Shown piece after piece: positions 7,578-16,253 of a stretch of DNA of 55,258 bases. The notes below the pieces were generated by a model. That model saw only the letters and a program-made list of their open reading frames with translations, searched no databases and was not told where the DNA came from. This stretch comes from Saprospiraceae bacterium (GTDB lineage Bacteria; Bacteroidota; Bacteroidia; Chitinophagales; Saprospiraceae): assembly GCA_020630775.1 (NCBI GenBank), contig JAHDIN010000023.1, positions 1 to 55,258 of the forward strand, read 5' to 3'. Made by a program: the position numbers and the translations under genes. How positions within the stretch are numbered: position 1 is the stretch's first letter; every line of letters begins with the position of its first letter.

Positions 7578-9233
7578 ATGGCAAGAAGGTTAACAACATT
7601 TTCAAAATTGCTTATTGTTTTATTAGTTCTGTTAGCATTATTTTTTGGGGGACAATGGATACTTAATAATACGTCTGTTGGCCAGGATTTAAAAGAGAAG
7701 GCAGAGCAACAAGCTGAAGATGCAAGAGCAGAAAAAGAAAATTCCTCTTCAACTAATAACAACTCTAGTTCAGAAAGTAAAACCAATTCTGGCAATAAGA
7801 AAGATGGCTTATTTAGTAAATCTGGACGAACTGATGATGGAAAAACTTTAAGAGTACAATTAGTAACATGGCCTGGATATGCACCTGGTCTGTACTTTAA
7901 TGAAGGCGCCGATGCTAATACGAGATCACGTTACTTCAAAGATTACGGATTCAAAGTTGAGTTTAGCTTAGAAGATGATCTAATCAACGCCATGAATGCA
8001 TGGTTAGCTGGAGAATATGACATTATTGTTCAAACAGCTGATGCTTTTCCAATTTATACGTCAATCGGAGATGTCAATGCAGTAGAGCCACGCGTATTTA
8101 TGCAGACTGACTGGTCAAGAGGAGGTGATGCTATCATTGCTAAAAGAGGCATTAATAGCATTAATGATTTGAAAGGAAAGACAATTGTACTTGCTGTTCC
8201 TGCTCCTGCACAAACCTTATTGATTACCGCATTAGAATCTGCAGGTATGTCATTGGATGATGTCAAAATCAGAAAAGTGACAGATAATATTATCGCCGCA
8301 GAATCATTCCTAGATAAAGACGTTGACGCCGCAGTTGTATGGAGTCCATTCGATCAAGAAGCGATTAGTCAAGTACCTGGTTCTAAAGTTTTGATCAATA
8401 CAGAAAGCCAGTCTCATATTATAGGTGATATATTCTTCGCTAAAGAAGATGTCATCAAAAGTAAACGAGACATGTTTAATGGCTTCTATGAAGGTTGGAT
8501 GAAAGCTGTCGCAGAAATGAAAACACCAAGCAACTATGAAAAAGCAGCGAAATACTTAGGTGATTTCCTAAAAGTATCAGCTGATGATGCAAAGGTAGCT
8601 ATGAGCACGGTTTACTATACAGGACATGGTGATAACATGAATTTCTTTGGGTTAAATAGCAAACATAGAGGAATGCGTGGTGGTGATCTATATGATAAAA
8701 TGAATAAGAAATTTGCTGATATGGGTGATACGGAAGGCCTAGGACCAAATTGGAGAAATGTTATCAATACCACTGCGGTTTTAGAAGCCGATAGAACTCT
8801 AAAAGGTGCCGCCTATGCAGCTGAAGGCGCAAAGGTATTTACTGCTCCTACAGCAAAAGAAAGAACGGCACCTGCATTAGCTTCCAAGCCCATTAGTATC
8901 AGTTTTAATACGGGTCAATATCAATTATCAGAGAACGCCAAAACAATTATAGACATCCAATTTGCCGAAACCGCTAAGTCTTTCGGTAATATGAGAGTGC
9001 GGATTGAAGGGAATACGGATAATGTAGGTGCAAGGGCGATGAACCAAAAACTTTCTGAGCAACGAGCAAGATCGGTAGCTAAATATTTACAAACGACTTA
9101 TGGCATGGATGCCAATCGTTTTGTTATTATCGGTAATGGACCTGATAAACCAGTTCCAGGTTGTGAAAGCAACGCTACGACAGCTTGTAAGGCGAAAAAT
9201 AGAAGAACTGACTTTCAATTAATTGCAGGATAA
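7578..9233 (+). CDS. ABC substrate-binding protein fused to OmpA peptidoglycan-binding domain
   Basis: A 551-residue envelope protein. One N-terminal membrane anchor (about residues 7-25) is followed by a Ser/Asn-rich linker (about 35-90), a type-II periplasmic binding domain of the NitT/TauT/NMT1 kind (about 93-400, with 'LVTWPGYAPG', 'GEYDIIVQTADAFP', 'INDLKGKTIVL', 'DAAVVWSPFDQ') and an OmpA-like domain (about 435-551, with 'IEGNTDNVG', 'LSEQRARSVAKYL' and 'KNRRTDF'). The OmpA Asp and Arg that bind diaminopimelate are present. The architecture ties a solute receptor to both the inner membrane and the cell wall. Downstream genes encode the matching permease and ATPase. The ligand is unknown; 'phosphate' as seen in some automatic names is not supported by any motif here. 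Confidence 0.9.
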   Translation: MARRLTTFSKLLIVLLVLLALFFGGQWILNNTSVGQDLKEKAEQQAEDARAEKENSSSTNNNSSSESKTNSGNKKDGLFSKSGRTDDGKTLRVQLVTWPGYAPGLYFNEGADANTRSRYFKDYGFKVEFSLEDDLINAMNAWLAGEYDIIVQTADAFPIYTSIGDVNAVEPRVFMQTDWSRGGDAIIAKRGINSINDLKGKTIVLAVPAPAQTLLITALESAGMSLDDVKIRKVTDNIIAAESFLDKDVDAAVVWSPFDQEAISQVPGSKVLINTESQSHIIGDIFFAKEDVIKSKRDMFNGFYEGWMKAVAEMKTPSNYEKAAKYLGDFLKVSADDAKVAMSTVYYTGHGDNMNFFGLNSKHRGMRGGDLYDKMNKKFADMGDTEGLGPNWRNVINTTAVLEADRTLKGAAYAAEGAKVFTAPTAKERTAPALASKPISISFNTGQYQLSENAKTIIDIQFAETAKSFGNMRVRIEGNTDNVGARAMNQKLSEQRARSVAKYLQTTYGMDANRFVIIGNGPDKPVPGCESNATTACKAKNRRTDFQLIAG

Positions 9234-9247
9234 AATAAATCTAACTA

Positions 9248-10324
9248 TTGGATTGGTTATTTAAATTAAGAGGAGAGATACCTAAGCAGTATCAAGTTAT
9301 ATTACCCATTGTAGGTCTTGGCTTGATACTGCTTGTTTGGTTTTTCCTTTCTTACGGAGAGCATCCAATCATGTCTCCTTTAACCTTGCCTCCACCTGCG
9401 GAGGTTTTTGGGTCATATAGTATTATGATTCAGGAAAATAATTTAATTCAACATATTTTTAGATCCATCGGATTAAATCTTGGGGGTTATATCAAAGCGC
9501 TTTTATGGACATTGCCCCTAGGTTTTATGATTGGTTTACTGCCAGTCTTTACAGGTTTGTTTCAAAAAACTATTGATGCAATAAGATTTGTGCCACTTGC
9601 AGCCTGTACGGTTTTATTCATATTTTGGTTTGGGACAAGTATACCAATGAAGGTTAATTTTTTAGCCTTTGGTATTTTTATTTTTCTCCTCCCAATTGTC
9701 ATTCAACGTATCAATGAGGTCAAAGATGTCTATTTAAAAACAGTTTATACCATTGGGGCTAGTAGATGGCAAACAATCACCTCTGTATATATTCCTTCAG
9801 TTATGTCAAAGTTGATCGATGACATTAGAATCTTAACAGCCATCTCTTGGACTTACATTGTTGTAGCAGAAACTATAAACTCTGAAGAAGGTGGATTAGG
9901 TGCTTTGACATATGTGTTTAGAAGACAATCCCAAACAGAAAAACTATTTGCTATTTTAATCTTATTTATAGCAATAGGCTTTGTGCAGGATAAAATCTTT
10001 GGAAGATTAGATAAAGAATTATTCCCACATAAATATCAAATCAAAAATTCCCATGGTCGAATAAAGGAAACCAGCACATGGGATGTCATTTTTGATTTTG
10101 CATTCAAAGCTTTTGTTTGGTCTGCATTAGGTATCTATGTCATTCTTGCCATAAACGAATTTGTTGGTTTTTTAGGAAATATAAAATTGCTTGATTACTT
10201 ATTCGGCAATGCATGTTGGGCTTTCCACACTTTAATGTTGTCCATTATCGGATATAAACTATGGAAGGTGTACAAGAAAAGCACAAATAAAAAATCAAGT
10301 CTAAAAACTACTGCCGATGTTTAA
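9248..10324 (+). CDS. ABC transporter permease with extra C-terminal membrane segment
   Basis: A 358-residue inner-membrane permease of the SsuC/TauC (BPD_transp_1) type, starting at TTG 9248, 14 nt after the binding-protein stop. The core has about six helices and the cytoplasmic coupling loop, seen as 'YTIGASRWQTITSVYIPSVM' near residue 170-190. Typical family members have about 250-270 residues. This one continues for roughly 80 more residues with two further hydrophobic helices ('FVWSALGIYVILAINEFVG', 'WAFHTLMLSIIGYKLW'). The extra helices may contact the PspA-like membrane protein encoded upstream, but that is speculation. It overlaps the ATPase gene by 8 nt. Confidence 0.9.
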   Translation: MDWLFKLRGEIPKQYQVILPIVGLGLILLVWFFLSYGEHPIMSPLTLPPPAEVFGSYSIMIQENNLIQHIFRSIGLNLGGYIKALLWTLPLGFMIGLLPVFTGLFQKTIDAIRFVPLAACTVLFIFWFGTSIPMKVNFLAFGIFIFLLPIVIQRINEVKDVYLKTVYTIGASRWQTITSVYIPSVMSKLIDDIRILTAISWTYIVVAETINSEEGGLGALTYVFRRQSQTEKLFAILILFIAIGFVQDKIFGRLDKELFPHKYQIKNSHGRIKETSTWDVIFDFAFKAFVWSALGIYVILAINEFVGFLGNIKLLDYLFGNACWAFHTLMLSIIGYKLWKVYKKSTNKKSSLKTTADV

Positions 10325-11114
10325 TGATAATCCAAATCAGAATAACATAATCGAACTGAAAGATATCAGTCAGAGTTATGATGGCGGACAGAATTGGATT
10401 ATGCAAGACCTTCAATTTTTAGTTGAAGACAAACCCAATCAAGGACAATTTGTGGTCATTCTAGGCATGTCTGGAAGTGGGAAATCTACTTTATTAAGAT
10501 ACATTGCGGGTTTGCAGAAACCTACAAAAGGACAAGTACTTGTAAAAGGAAAGCCCGTTGATGAATCTCAAAGAGTCAGTATGGTTTTTCAACAATATTC
10601 ATCCTTGCCTTGGCAGACGGTTTTGCAAAATGTAAGTTTAGCTCTAAAGTTCCAGGGCGTAGCTAAGTCGGAAAGAGAGGATAGGGCAATGGAAATAATC
10701 AAGTTGGTTGGTTTGGAAGGGCATGAAAAGAAGTTTGCACAATACCCAAGTTTGTCTGGAGGACAATTACAACGTGTCGCTATAGCGAGAAGTCTTTTAG
10801 CTAATCCAGAGATATTGTTGATGGATGAACCATTTGGTGCTTTAGATATCAAAACCAGATTGACGATGCAAGACCTTTTAACCAATATCTGGCGAAAGTT
10901 TCAATCGACAATTATTTTTGTGACGCATGATATATCAGAAGCCGTTTACTTAGCAGATGATATTTATATACTAAAGTCACAACCGTCAAAAATTGTGGAA
11001 CATATTCCAATTAATTTACCTATTGATCGTTCTAGATCTACCAAGCGGGATCCAGCTTACATCTCATTGGTACATGAAGTTGAGGATAGGATGGTCGCTG
11101 TTTCAGAGTTGTAA
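10317..11114 (+). CDS. ABC transporter ATP-binding protein (SsuB/TauB type)
   Basis: A 265-residue ATPase with all motor motifs: Walker A 'GMSGSGKST' (50-58), Q-loop 'VFQQYSSLPW' (90-99), signature 'LSGGQ' (146-150), Walker B 'ILLMDEP' (166-172) and H-loop His204. It belongs to the nitrate/sulfonate/taurine importer subgroup. It powers the permease at 9248 and overlaps it by 8 nt, showing translational coupling. The next gene, MeaB, follows after 17 nt and may be read through. Confidence 0.95.
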   Translation: MFNDNPNQNNIIELKDISQSYDGGQNWIMQDLQFLVEDKPNQGQFVVILGMSGSGKSTLLRYIAGLQKPTKGQVLVKGKPVDESQRVSMVFQQYSSLPWQTVLQNVSLALKFQGVAKSEREDRAMEIIKLVGLEGHEKKFAQYPSLSGGQLQRVAIARSLLANPEILLMDEPFGALDIKTRLTMQDLLTNIWRKFQSTIIFVTHDISEAVYLADDIYILKSQPSKIVEHIPINLPIDRSRSTKRDPAYISLVHEVEDRMVAVSEL

Positions 11115-11131
11115 TAATAGATTGCTTTGTT

Positions 11132-12136
11132 TTGAGTATTAATCCAGGCTTTAAAAAATCTCCTTTTAAGAAATATACGATTGAAGAATGTCGTGATGGC
11201 ATTATTCAAAAGTCGCCAGCTATTCTAAGCTATTTGATATCTAAAAGTGAAAGCACGTTAAAAGAAGATGAAGCCTTCTTATTAGAAGTTATAAAAGACT
11301 TGCCAGTCAATAACTCAACAAAGGTGATTGCGATTTCTGGTTCTCCTGGTGTTGGGAAAAGCACTTTCATCAATAGTATTGGACAATACTATTCAAAGAA
11401 GGGTCATAGCATTGCCATATTGCCCGTTGATCCTTCAAGCAGTATCAGTAAGGGAAGCATTTTAGGTGATAAAACACGGATGGAGGATATCGTTAATGCT
11501 TCAAATGTTTATATCAAGCCGATGCCTTCTTCCAATGCATTAGGTGGTGTAGCAGAGGCATCGCAAATGGCGAAACATATTTGTGTTTTAGCTGGATTTG
11601 ATTATGTGTTTATTGAAAGTGTAGGGGTAGGACAATCGGAATATGAAGCCAAACATTTATGTCAGATGTTTATCTTGTTGCTACAACCAGGAGGAGGCGA
11701 TGATTTACAAGGTATTAAAAGAGGTATCATGGAAATGGCGGATTTATTAATCATCAATAAAAATGATGGTTCGTTACAACCAAGTGCTCAACAAGCTTAT
11801 GATGATCACCAGCGTTCACTTAAATTGATGCTTCCAAATGCATACGGATGGAAAACGAAAGTATGCAAGTACTCTTCAATTGAGCAAACAGGAATAATGG
11901 ACGTGGATGCGCAAATCAACAATTATTTTGATTTTATGCAGTCAGGAGGGAAGCTTGAGCAAATGGAAATGGATCAAAATAAACGTTACTTTAATTCTAA
12001 ATTTAAAGACGTAATATTAGAAAAACTTGAGTTGAAAGAACATTATAGAAATATCGTAGATGAGATTAAAGAAAAATTAAATCAAGAGCAATGGCATGCT
12101 TTTGAGGCATTAGATTACTTGAGGAAAAAGTTGTAG
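11132..12136 (+). CDS. meaB: MeaB, G-protein chaperone of methylmalonyl-CoA mutase
   Basis: A 334-residue SIMIBI-class GTPase of the ArgK/MeaB/MMAA family, close to the usual 310-340 aa. The P-loop 'GSPGVGKST' is at 70-78, switch region 'PVDPSS' follows, then 'DYVFIESVGVGQSE' and 'NKNDGS' for guanine specificity. MeaB protects and reloads adenosylcobalamin-dependent methylmalonyl-CoA mutase in propionate metabolism; the mutase genes are not in the window. The TTG start at 11132 fits the spacing (17 nt after the ATPase stop). It overlaps the next gene by one base (TAGTG). Confidence 0.92.
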   Translation: MSINPGFKKSPFKKYTIEECRDGIIQKSPAILSYLISKSESTLKEDEAFLLEVIKDLPVNNSTKVIAISGSPGVGKSTFINSIGQYYSKKGHSIAILPVDPSSSISKGSILGDKTRMEDIVNASNVYIKPMPSSNALGGVAEASQMAKHICVLAGFDYVFIESVGVGQSEYEAKHLCQMFILLLQPGGGDDLQGIKRGIMEMADLLIINKNDGSLQPSAQQAYDDHQRSLKLMLPNAYGWKTKVCKYSSIEQTGIMDVDAQINNYFDFMQSGGKLEQMEMDQNKRYFNSKFKDVILEKLELKEHYRNIVDEIKEKLNQEQWHAFEALDYLRKKL

Positions 12137-13818
12137 TGAAGAAGCTGAGTTTTATAATCGTCATTCTAATTGCATTCAAGTTAACATCGCTAGCTTCAGA
12201 TAGCTTGAAGTTTATATCCCCAGTAGAACATCCTATTGTTTTGTCTGGCAATTTTATGGAATTGCGAAGTAATCATTTTCATTCAGGTATAGATATTAAG
12301 TCTAGAAGAGGTGTGAGTGGAGATAAGATTATGGCTGTACAAAATGGCTTTATCTCTAGAATAAGAATTACAAGTGGCAGTTATGGTAATGCGCTTTATA
12401 TTGACCATCCGAATGGTATAACTAGCGTGTATGCCCACCTCCTAAATTTTTCGCCTGAAGTAGAAGCATTTATAAAAGACATGCAGTATCAGTTCAAATC
12501 ATTTGAACTAGATATGTATTTGACTCCAGATAAATTTATAGTGACGCAAGGAGAGCAAATTGGTAATATGGGTAATACAGGCCGGTCATTTGGTCCTCAT
12601 TTGCATTTTGAGCTACGAGAAACTAAAACTGAAAAACCGATTAATCCAGAACATTATGGATTGACAACATCTGATGATATCCCACCTATCCTTCAAAGTC
12701 TTCAGATTTATACTTTGTCTGGAGAAGGAGAGATTTTAAATTCTGAGTCCAAATATTTTAATTCGAAGCAAAAAGGCTATCAACTCTATAAGGATAAAAT
12801 TGAGATCGATGCACAGCATGTAGGATTCGGCGTTCAGATGTATGACAGAATGAATTTGAGCCAAAACAAAAATGGTATCTATGCTTATGAACTATTGGTT
12901 GATGGAAAAAAACGATTTTCTTGGAAAGCAGATGGCTTTACGTTTAATGAGAATAAAAAGATAAATGCTTTTTTGGATTACGGTAAATGGAAGCAGTACT
13001 CTCAAAAAGTCTACCTGTTGTTTAAACAAGCTTGTAACTCTTTTTCATATTACAATGAAGGTGATGATGGTTTGATTCAATTAAGCGATAAAGACTATAA
13101 TGATATTCAAATTAATGTTTATGACATTAAAGGAAATGTCTCCGAAGTCATATTCTCCATCAAGCGTTCTGCAAAAGCATCTAGTTTAAAGACAAAGCGA
13201 ATATTAAAGTGTGACTCAACCTTGAAGCGTACGATTGGGATATTTGATATAGAATTACCTGCGGGTTCTCTTTTTTCGCCTTCAGCATTGTCTATATCCT
13301 CTAGTGAGCAACAAATAAAAAATAAATCTTGCCCTTCTATTGCTATTGGTAAAGCAACCACTCCTGTCAACAATTATTATAAAATATCAACGGCTATTCC
13401 AAAAGGATATAGATCAAAGCATACTTTGGTTTCAAAAGACAATAAAGGGAGATTGGTGCATTTTGGTGCCGACACCATTGATGGTAGATTAGTAAGTTAT
13501 GTAGACCAACTTGGCGAATTTTATTTGTTTGAAGACCTTAAACCACCCACTGTACAGGTCATTAATTTGGAGGCAGATATGAAAAGGCCTTGGAAATTGA
13601 AGATAGATGATAATCTTATTCCTGATGGTCGAGTAGATGATCTATACTTTGAAGCTTATGCTAATGATCAATGGATGCTATTTGAGTATGATCTAAAAAA
13701 CAAACTGCTCATATTTGATGATTTTGATAAGTTACCTCCAAAGCCCTTTACCTTTAAAATGATTGTAGCCGACTATTGTGGCAATACTAAGCAGTATCTT
13801 AAAGAATTTGCCAAATAA
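12136..13818 (+). CDS. Exported M23 (LytM-type) metallopeptidase
   Basis: A 560-residue secreted protein. Signal peptide at residues 1-20; LytM/M23 domain at about 25-175 with 'HFHSGIDI' (Zn ligands His49 and Asp53), 'VYAHL' (His100) and 'GPHLHFELRE' (His154, His156). Residues 180-560 are a beta-rich extension with no recognised catalytic motif. M23 enzymes cut peptidoglycan cross-links or act as regulators of it; the complete metal set argues for an active endopeptidase. The GTG start uses the last base of the MeaB stop, so the two are coupled. Confidence 0.9.
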   Translation: MKKLSFIIVILIAFKLTSLASDSLKFISPVEHPIVLSGNFMELRSNHFHSGIDIKSRRGVSGDKIMAVQNGFISRIRITSGSYGNALYIDHPNGITSVYAHLLNFSPEVEAFIKDMQYQFKSFELDMYLTPDKFIVTQGEQIGNMGNTGRSFGPHLHFELRETKTEKPINPEHYGLTTSDDIPPILQSLQIYTLSGEGEILNSESKYFNSKQKGYQLYKDKIEIDAQHVGFGVQMYDRMNLSQNKNGIYAYELLVDGKKRFSWKADGFTFNENKKINAFLDYGKWKQYSQKVYLLFKQACNSFSYYNEGDDGLIQLSDKDYNDIQINVYDIKGNVSEVIFSIKRSAKASSLKTKRILKCDSTLKRTIGIFDIELPAGSLFSPSALSISSSEQQIKNKSCPSIAIGKATTPVNNYYKISTAIPKGYRSKHTLVSKDNKGRLVHFGADTIDGRLVSYVDQLGEFYLFEDLKPPTVQVINLEADMKRPWKLKIDDNLIPDGRVDDLYFEAYANDQWMLFEYDLKNKLLIFDDFDKLPPKPFTFKMIVADYCGNTKQYLKEFAK

Positions 13819-13876
13819 TAAGGCAGTATCCTAAACATTATCTACTTATTGATGTTGACCTATCAAACATCAACAG

Positions 13877-14368
13877 ATGAAAGTAGAAATTGGAAAGCCT
13901 GTACCTTCATTTTCAAACCTAGATCAAAATGAAGAAGTCGTATCTAATGAGAGTTTATTAGGTAAGAAGTATATCCTATTTTTCTATCCAAAGGATGATT
14001 CACCTGGATGTACGAAAGAAGCTTGTAATATCAGAGATAATTATAGAGCAATTTCGAAGAAGGGATATGAAGTCTATGGTATCAGTCCTGATAAAGTTAA
14101 GAAACACAGAAAGTTCATAGACAAGTATGAGTTTCAATATTCTTTGCTAGCTGACGAGGAAAAAACTATGATCAATAATTTCGGATTATGGGGTCCTAAG
14201 AAGTTTATGGGAAAAGAAATTATAGGTGTTTATAGGACAACGGTTATAGTTAATGAAGAAGGTATCGTAGATGATATCATAACTAAAGTCGTGACTAAAT
14301 CTCATGGAGAACAACTATTAGAAGCTATAGATAAATTAGAGCAACGCACGATGAGTGCTGCTTCATAA
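13877..14368 (+). CDS. bcp: Thioredoxin-dependent thiol peroxidase (BCP/PrxQ)
   Basis: A 163-residue peroxiredoxin with 'PKDDSPGCTKEACNIRD': peroxidatic Cys45 and resolving Cys50 in the C-x4-C spacing of atypical two-Cys PrxQ/BCP enzymes. It reduces hydroperoxides in the cytoplasm using thioredoxin. Length and the 'TTVIVNEEG' strand match the family. It lies 58 nt after the M23 gene and is followed by a bidirectional terminator hairpin at 14432-14470. Confidence 0.93.
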   Translation: MKVEIGKPVPSFSNLDQNEEVVSNESLLGKKYILFFYPKDDSPGCTKEACNIRDNYRAISKKGYEVYGISPDKVKKHRKFIDKYEFQYSLLADEEKTMINNFGLWGPKKFMGKEIIGVYRTTVIVNEEGIVDDIITKVVTKSHGEQLLEAIDKLEQRTMSAAS

Positions 14369-14397
14369 CAAGCTTCGGTTTAGAATTAATTTATTAG

Positions 14398-14988
14398 TTA
14401 TTGTTTAGGGTTAGTTACATAACTGGTAATAAAAAGGCATGCCATTTTCACACAATCGGGTATGCCTTTTGTTTTGTCTTCAAATAACCAATCTCTAGAG
14501 TCGCCTTCGAATAAAGTATACATTTCAAAGAAACCGTTTTCTTTGGTTTCGAAAAACCAGACATTCAGATCGTTTTTATATTCTGCTTCCCATTTGATAT
14601 TGAGTCCATCATACTTGACTGTCCATTCCGTCATGTCATTACGCCATTTCGTTGATAACTCTACTAATTCGTTATCTGAGGATCTTAGTTCCCACCTGTC
14701 TTCTCGGCCAAATTTTGTTTTGATAGTATAGAAGATCTCATTGTAGTCAATAGACCATTCAGAAAAATCATTATTCAATTCCCACTTAATTCTCATAGTA
14801 CCTTCAATCTCTTCAGGTTCTTCCACCACCGCTGAATCAGTAAGCATTCCAAACAATAGCCACTCTCGGGCACTATCATCGAAATAGCTATTTAATTCCA
14901 ATAACTGCGATTGCGCTTTTAATCCTGATGGAATTAAAAGACTAAGTATAAAAATTCTGAATAATGCTTTAAAACGGAAGATCGTCAA
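14398..14988 (-). CDS. Exported Trp-rich protein of unknown function
   Basis: From TTG at 14988 this encodes 196 residues with a clean signal peptide ending near 'GLKAQS', followed by three to four degenerate blocks of about 25 residues with a W-x3-5-N-x-W pattern (for example 'EWSIDY', 'EWTVKY', 'VWFFET', 'DWLFED'), suggesting a small beta-strand repeat. The frame stays open up to ATG 15072, but that start overlaps the DUF3127 gene by 104 bp and would bury the signal peptide, so I prefer the TTG start (20 bp overlap). Function unknown; it is probably periplasmic or surface-located. Confidence 0.65.
   Translation of the reverse strand: MTIFRFKALFRIFILSLLIPSGLKAQSQLLELNSYFDDSAREWLLFGMLTDSAVVEEPEEIEGTMRIKWELNNDFSEWSIDYNEIFYTIKTKFGREDRWELRSSDNELVELSTKWRNDMTEWTVKYDGLNIKWEAEYKNDLNVWFFETKENGFFEMYTLFEGDSRDWLFEDKTKGIPDCVKMACLFITSYVTNPKQ
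14432..14470. terminator. Bidirectional terminator hairpin inside the 3' end of the minus-strand gene
   Basis: Arms AAAAGGCAT (14432-14440) and ATGCCTTTT (14462-14470), perfect, with T-runs on both strands. It can end the plus-strand peroxiredoxin transcript. It lies within the last 70 bp of the convergent minus-strand CDS. Confidence 0.5.
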
Positions 14989-15355
14989 AGTCTTCAGCGG
15001 AGAGACTGCCATCTTTGGCAGTACTTCCAGCAGGTTCGGAGATAGGCCCAAAGTCTGCTGATCCACCATCATTACTTTCAGGAGATGCTGCTTGAGCAGA
15101 TTCTATTTTCCAAGCATTTAAATTGGTGAAGTATTTTTCATTCCATTCTCTACCTCTAAGGTCAAATGAAACCTTTATCGTATCACCTTCTTTGTAGTTA
15201 TCAATTAAGTCACAACGATCTTGCGTTAATTGAAATTTTATGAACTGAGGATAGTTACCCTCATGCTTTATGACAAATTCTCTTGTTTTGAATGTGTCTG
15301 TTTTACTCTGTGTTTCAAAAATCTTATGTAAACTTCCCTCTGTTTCGAATGACAT
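14969..15355 (-). CDS. DUF3127 protein with SSB-like acidic C-terminal tip
   Basis: A 128-residue protein. Residues 1-85 match the Bacteroidota DUF3127 family by eye ('FVIKHEGNYPQFIKFQLTQDR', 'GDTIKVSFDLRGREW', 'YFTNLNAWKIE'), a pattern consistent with a small OB-like beta barrel. Residues 88-118 are a disordered Gly/Ser/Ala/Glu linker, and the protein ends 'AEDFDDLPF'. That tip closely resembles the C-terminal peptide of bacterial single-stranded DNA-binding protein (typically DFDDDIPF), which docks DNA repair proteins. The resemblance is direct; a DNA-related role is my inference. It sits 8 nt after the next gene upstream on the same strand. Confidence 0.85.
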   Translation of the reverse strand: MSFETEGSLHKIFETQSKTDTFKTREFVIKHEGNYPQFIKFQLTQDRCDLIDNYKEGDTIKVSFDLRGREWNEKYFTNLNAWKIESAQAASPESNDGGSADFGPISEPAGSTAKDGSLSAEDFDDLPF

Positions 15356-15363
15356 CCTCTAAT

Positions 15364-15924
15364 TTATTGACTGATGATATTGTTGTTAATTAATTGATTA
15401 AGCGATTTAGCATTTTCGAGCAAAGCAATGGCGCTATCAAGATTGTTTTTAGCATTCTCATATCTTGGATGATAATGGCCATTACTATTTTCTAGCGCTT
15501 GACTTTGATCTTTTATTTGCTTTGAAAAAGACTCGATCTTTTTAAACATTTCAGCGTCGTAAGTCAATTCATACAAATGACCTGCTTGCTTGAATTTTTT
15601 ATATTGATACTTTCCTAGGTTGCCATCTAGATAAGTATCATCATTAATTTTATTTCTATAAAAGCTAATTCTTTCAATGTACAGTTCACAATTTTGATCT
15701 ATTTGACTTAAGACATTTCGTATTCTTTGATCTGCCGTGCTTGAAGCTTGAAGATCCTTTTTTTCAATATCAATTTTAGCTTGTGCAATCTGGGTCTCAA
15801 GAATATCAATATTCTTTGATAGGTAAGTAAATTCTTCCTTACTAATAAATGATCTATCTGTCACCTGTGCAGTAATGCAAAACGAAGCAGCTACAATCAA
15901 TAAAAGCGTTGAAATCAGTCTCAT
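15364..15924 (-). CDS. Exported helical protein of unknown function
   Basis: A 186-residue protein with an N-terminal signal peptide (residues 1-19, ending 'CITAQ') and a mature part that is almost wholly helical, with heptad-like stretches at 30-70 and 120-175. No family recognised. It is the first gene of a compact minus-strand group with the DUF3127 gene (8 nt gap) and the Trp-rich exported protein. Confidence 0.7.
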   Translation of the reverse strand: MRLISTLLLIVAASFCITAQVTDRSFISKEEFTYLSKNIDILETQIAQAKIDIEKKDLQASSTADQRIRNVLSQIDQNCELYIERISFYRNKINDDTYLDGNLGKYQYKKFKQAGHLYELTYDAEMFKKIESFSKQIKDQSQALENSNGHYHPRYENAKNNLDSAIALLENAKSLNQLINNNIISQ

Positions 15925-16253
15925 ATTTATGGTTTTTGATAGAATCTAAATATAGCGCAATTCTGAGATTTCTACTTAAAAAATCTCCGATATAGCTATG
16001 AGATACCTTATTTATTAAAAAATGATGCTTTTACGTCGGGTTTTATGAAAAAAAGCCCATTTTTTAATCCGGATTATGTGCTAGAACTTCGTCATGAGAT
16101 CTTAAAGTGCAATAAATCAACAACTTATATTCGAAAAGCATAGCATCGTTCTGGTTAGAGAATACAAGATGGCTAAGCTTCTGATTTGCAGCAATTTATG
16201 ATCGTAATAGATTTTCTAATGCGTAGTCCGGGTTAAAGCACTTCCGAGTAATT
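15925..16253. other. 329-bp intergenic region, no supported gene
   Basis: It lies between two minus-strand genes. It contains the promoter region of the helical exported gene and the 3' flank of the thioredoxin gene. A 32-codon plus-strand ORF at 16045-16143 is present but has no supporting evidence. I see no tRNA, terminator with T-run, or tandem repeat. Confidence 0.5.

Noticed and set aside
16045-16143. 32-codon plus-strand ORF in the 15925-16253 intergenic region
   Set aside because: No supporting signal, no homologue recognised, no terminator or promoter around it.
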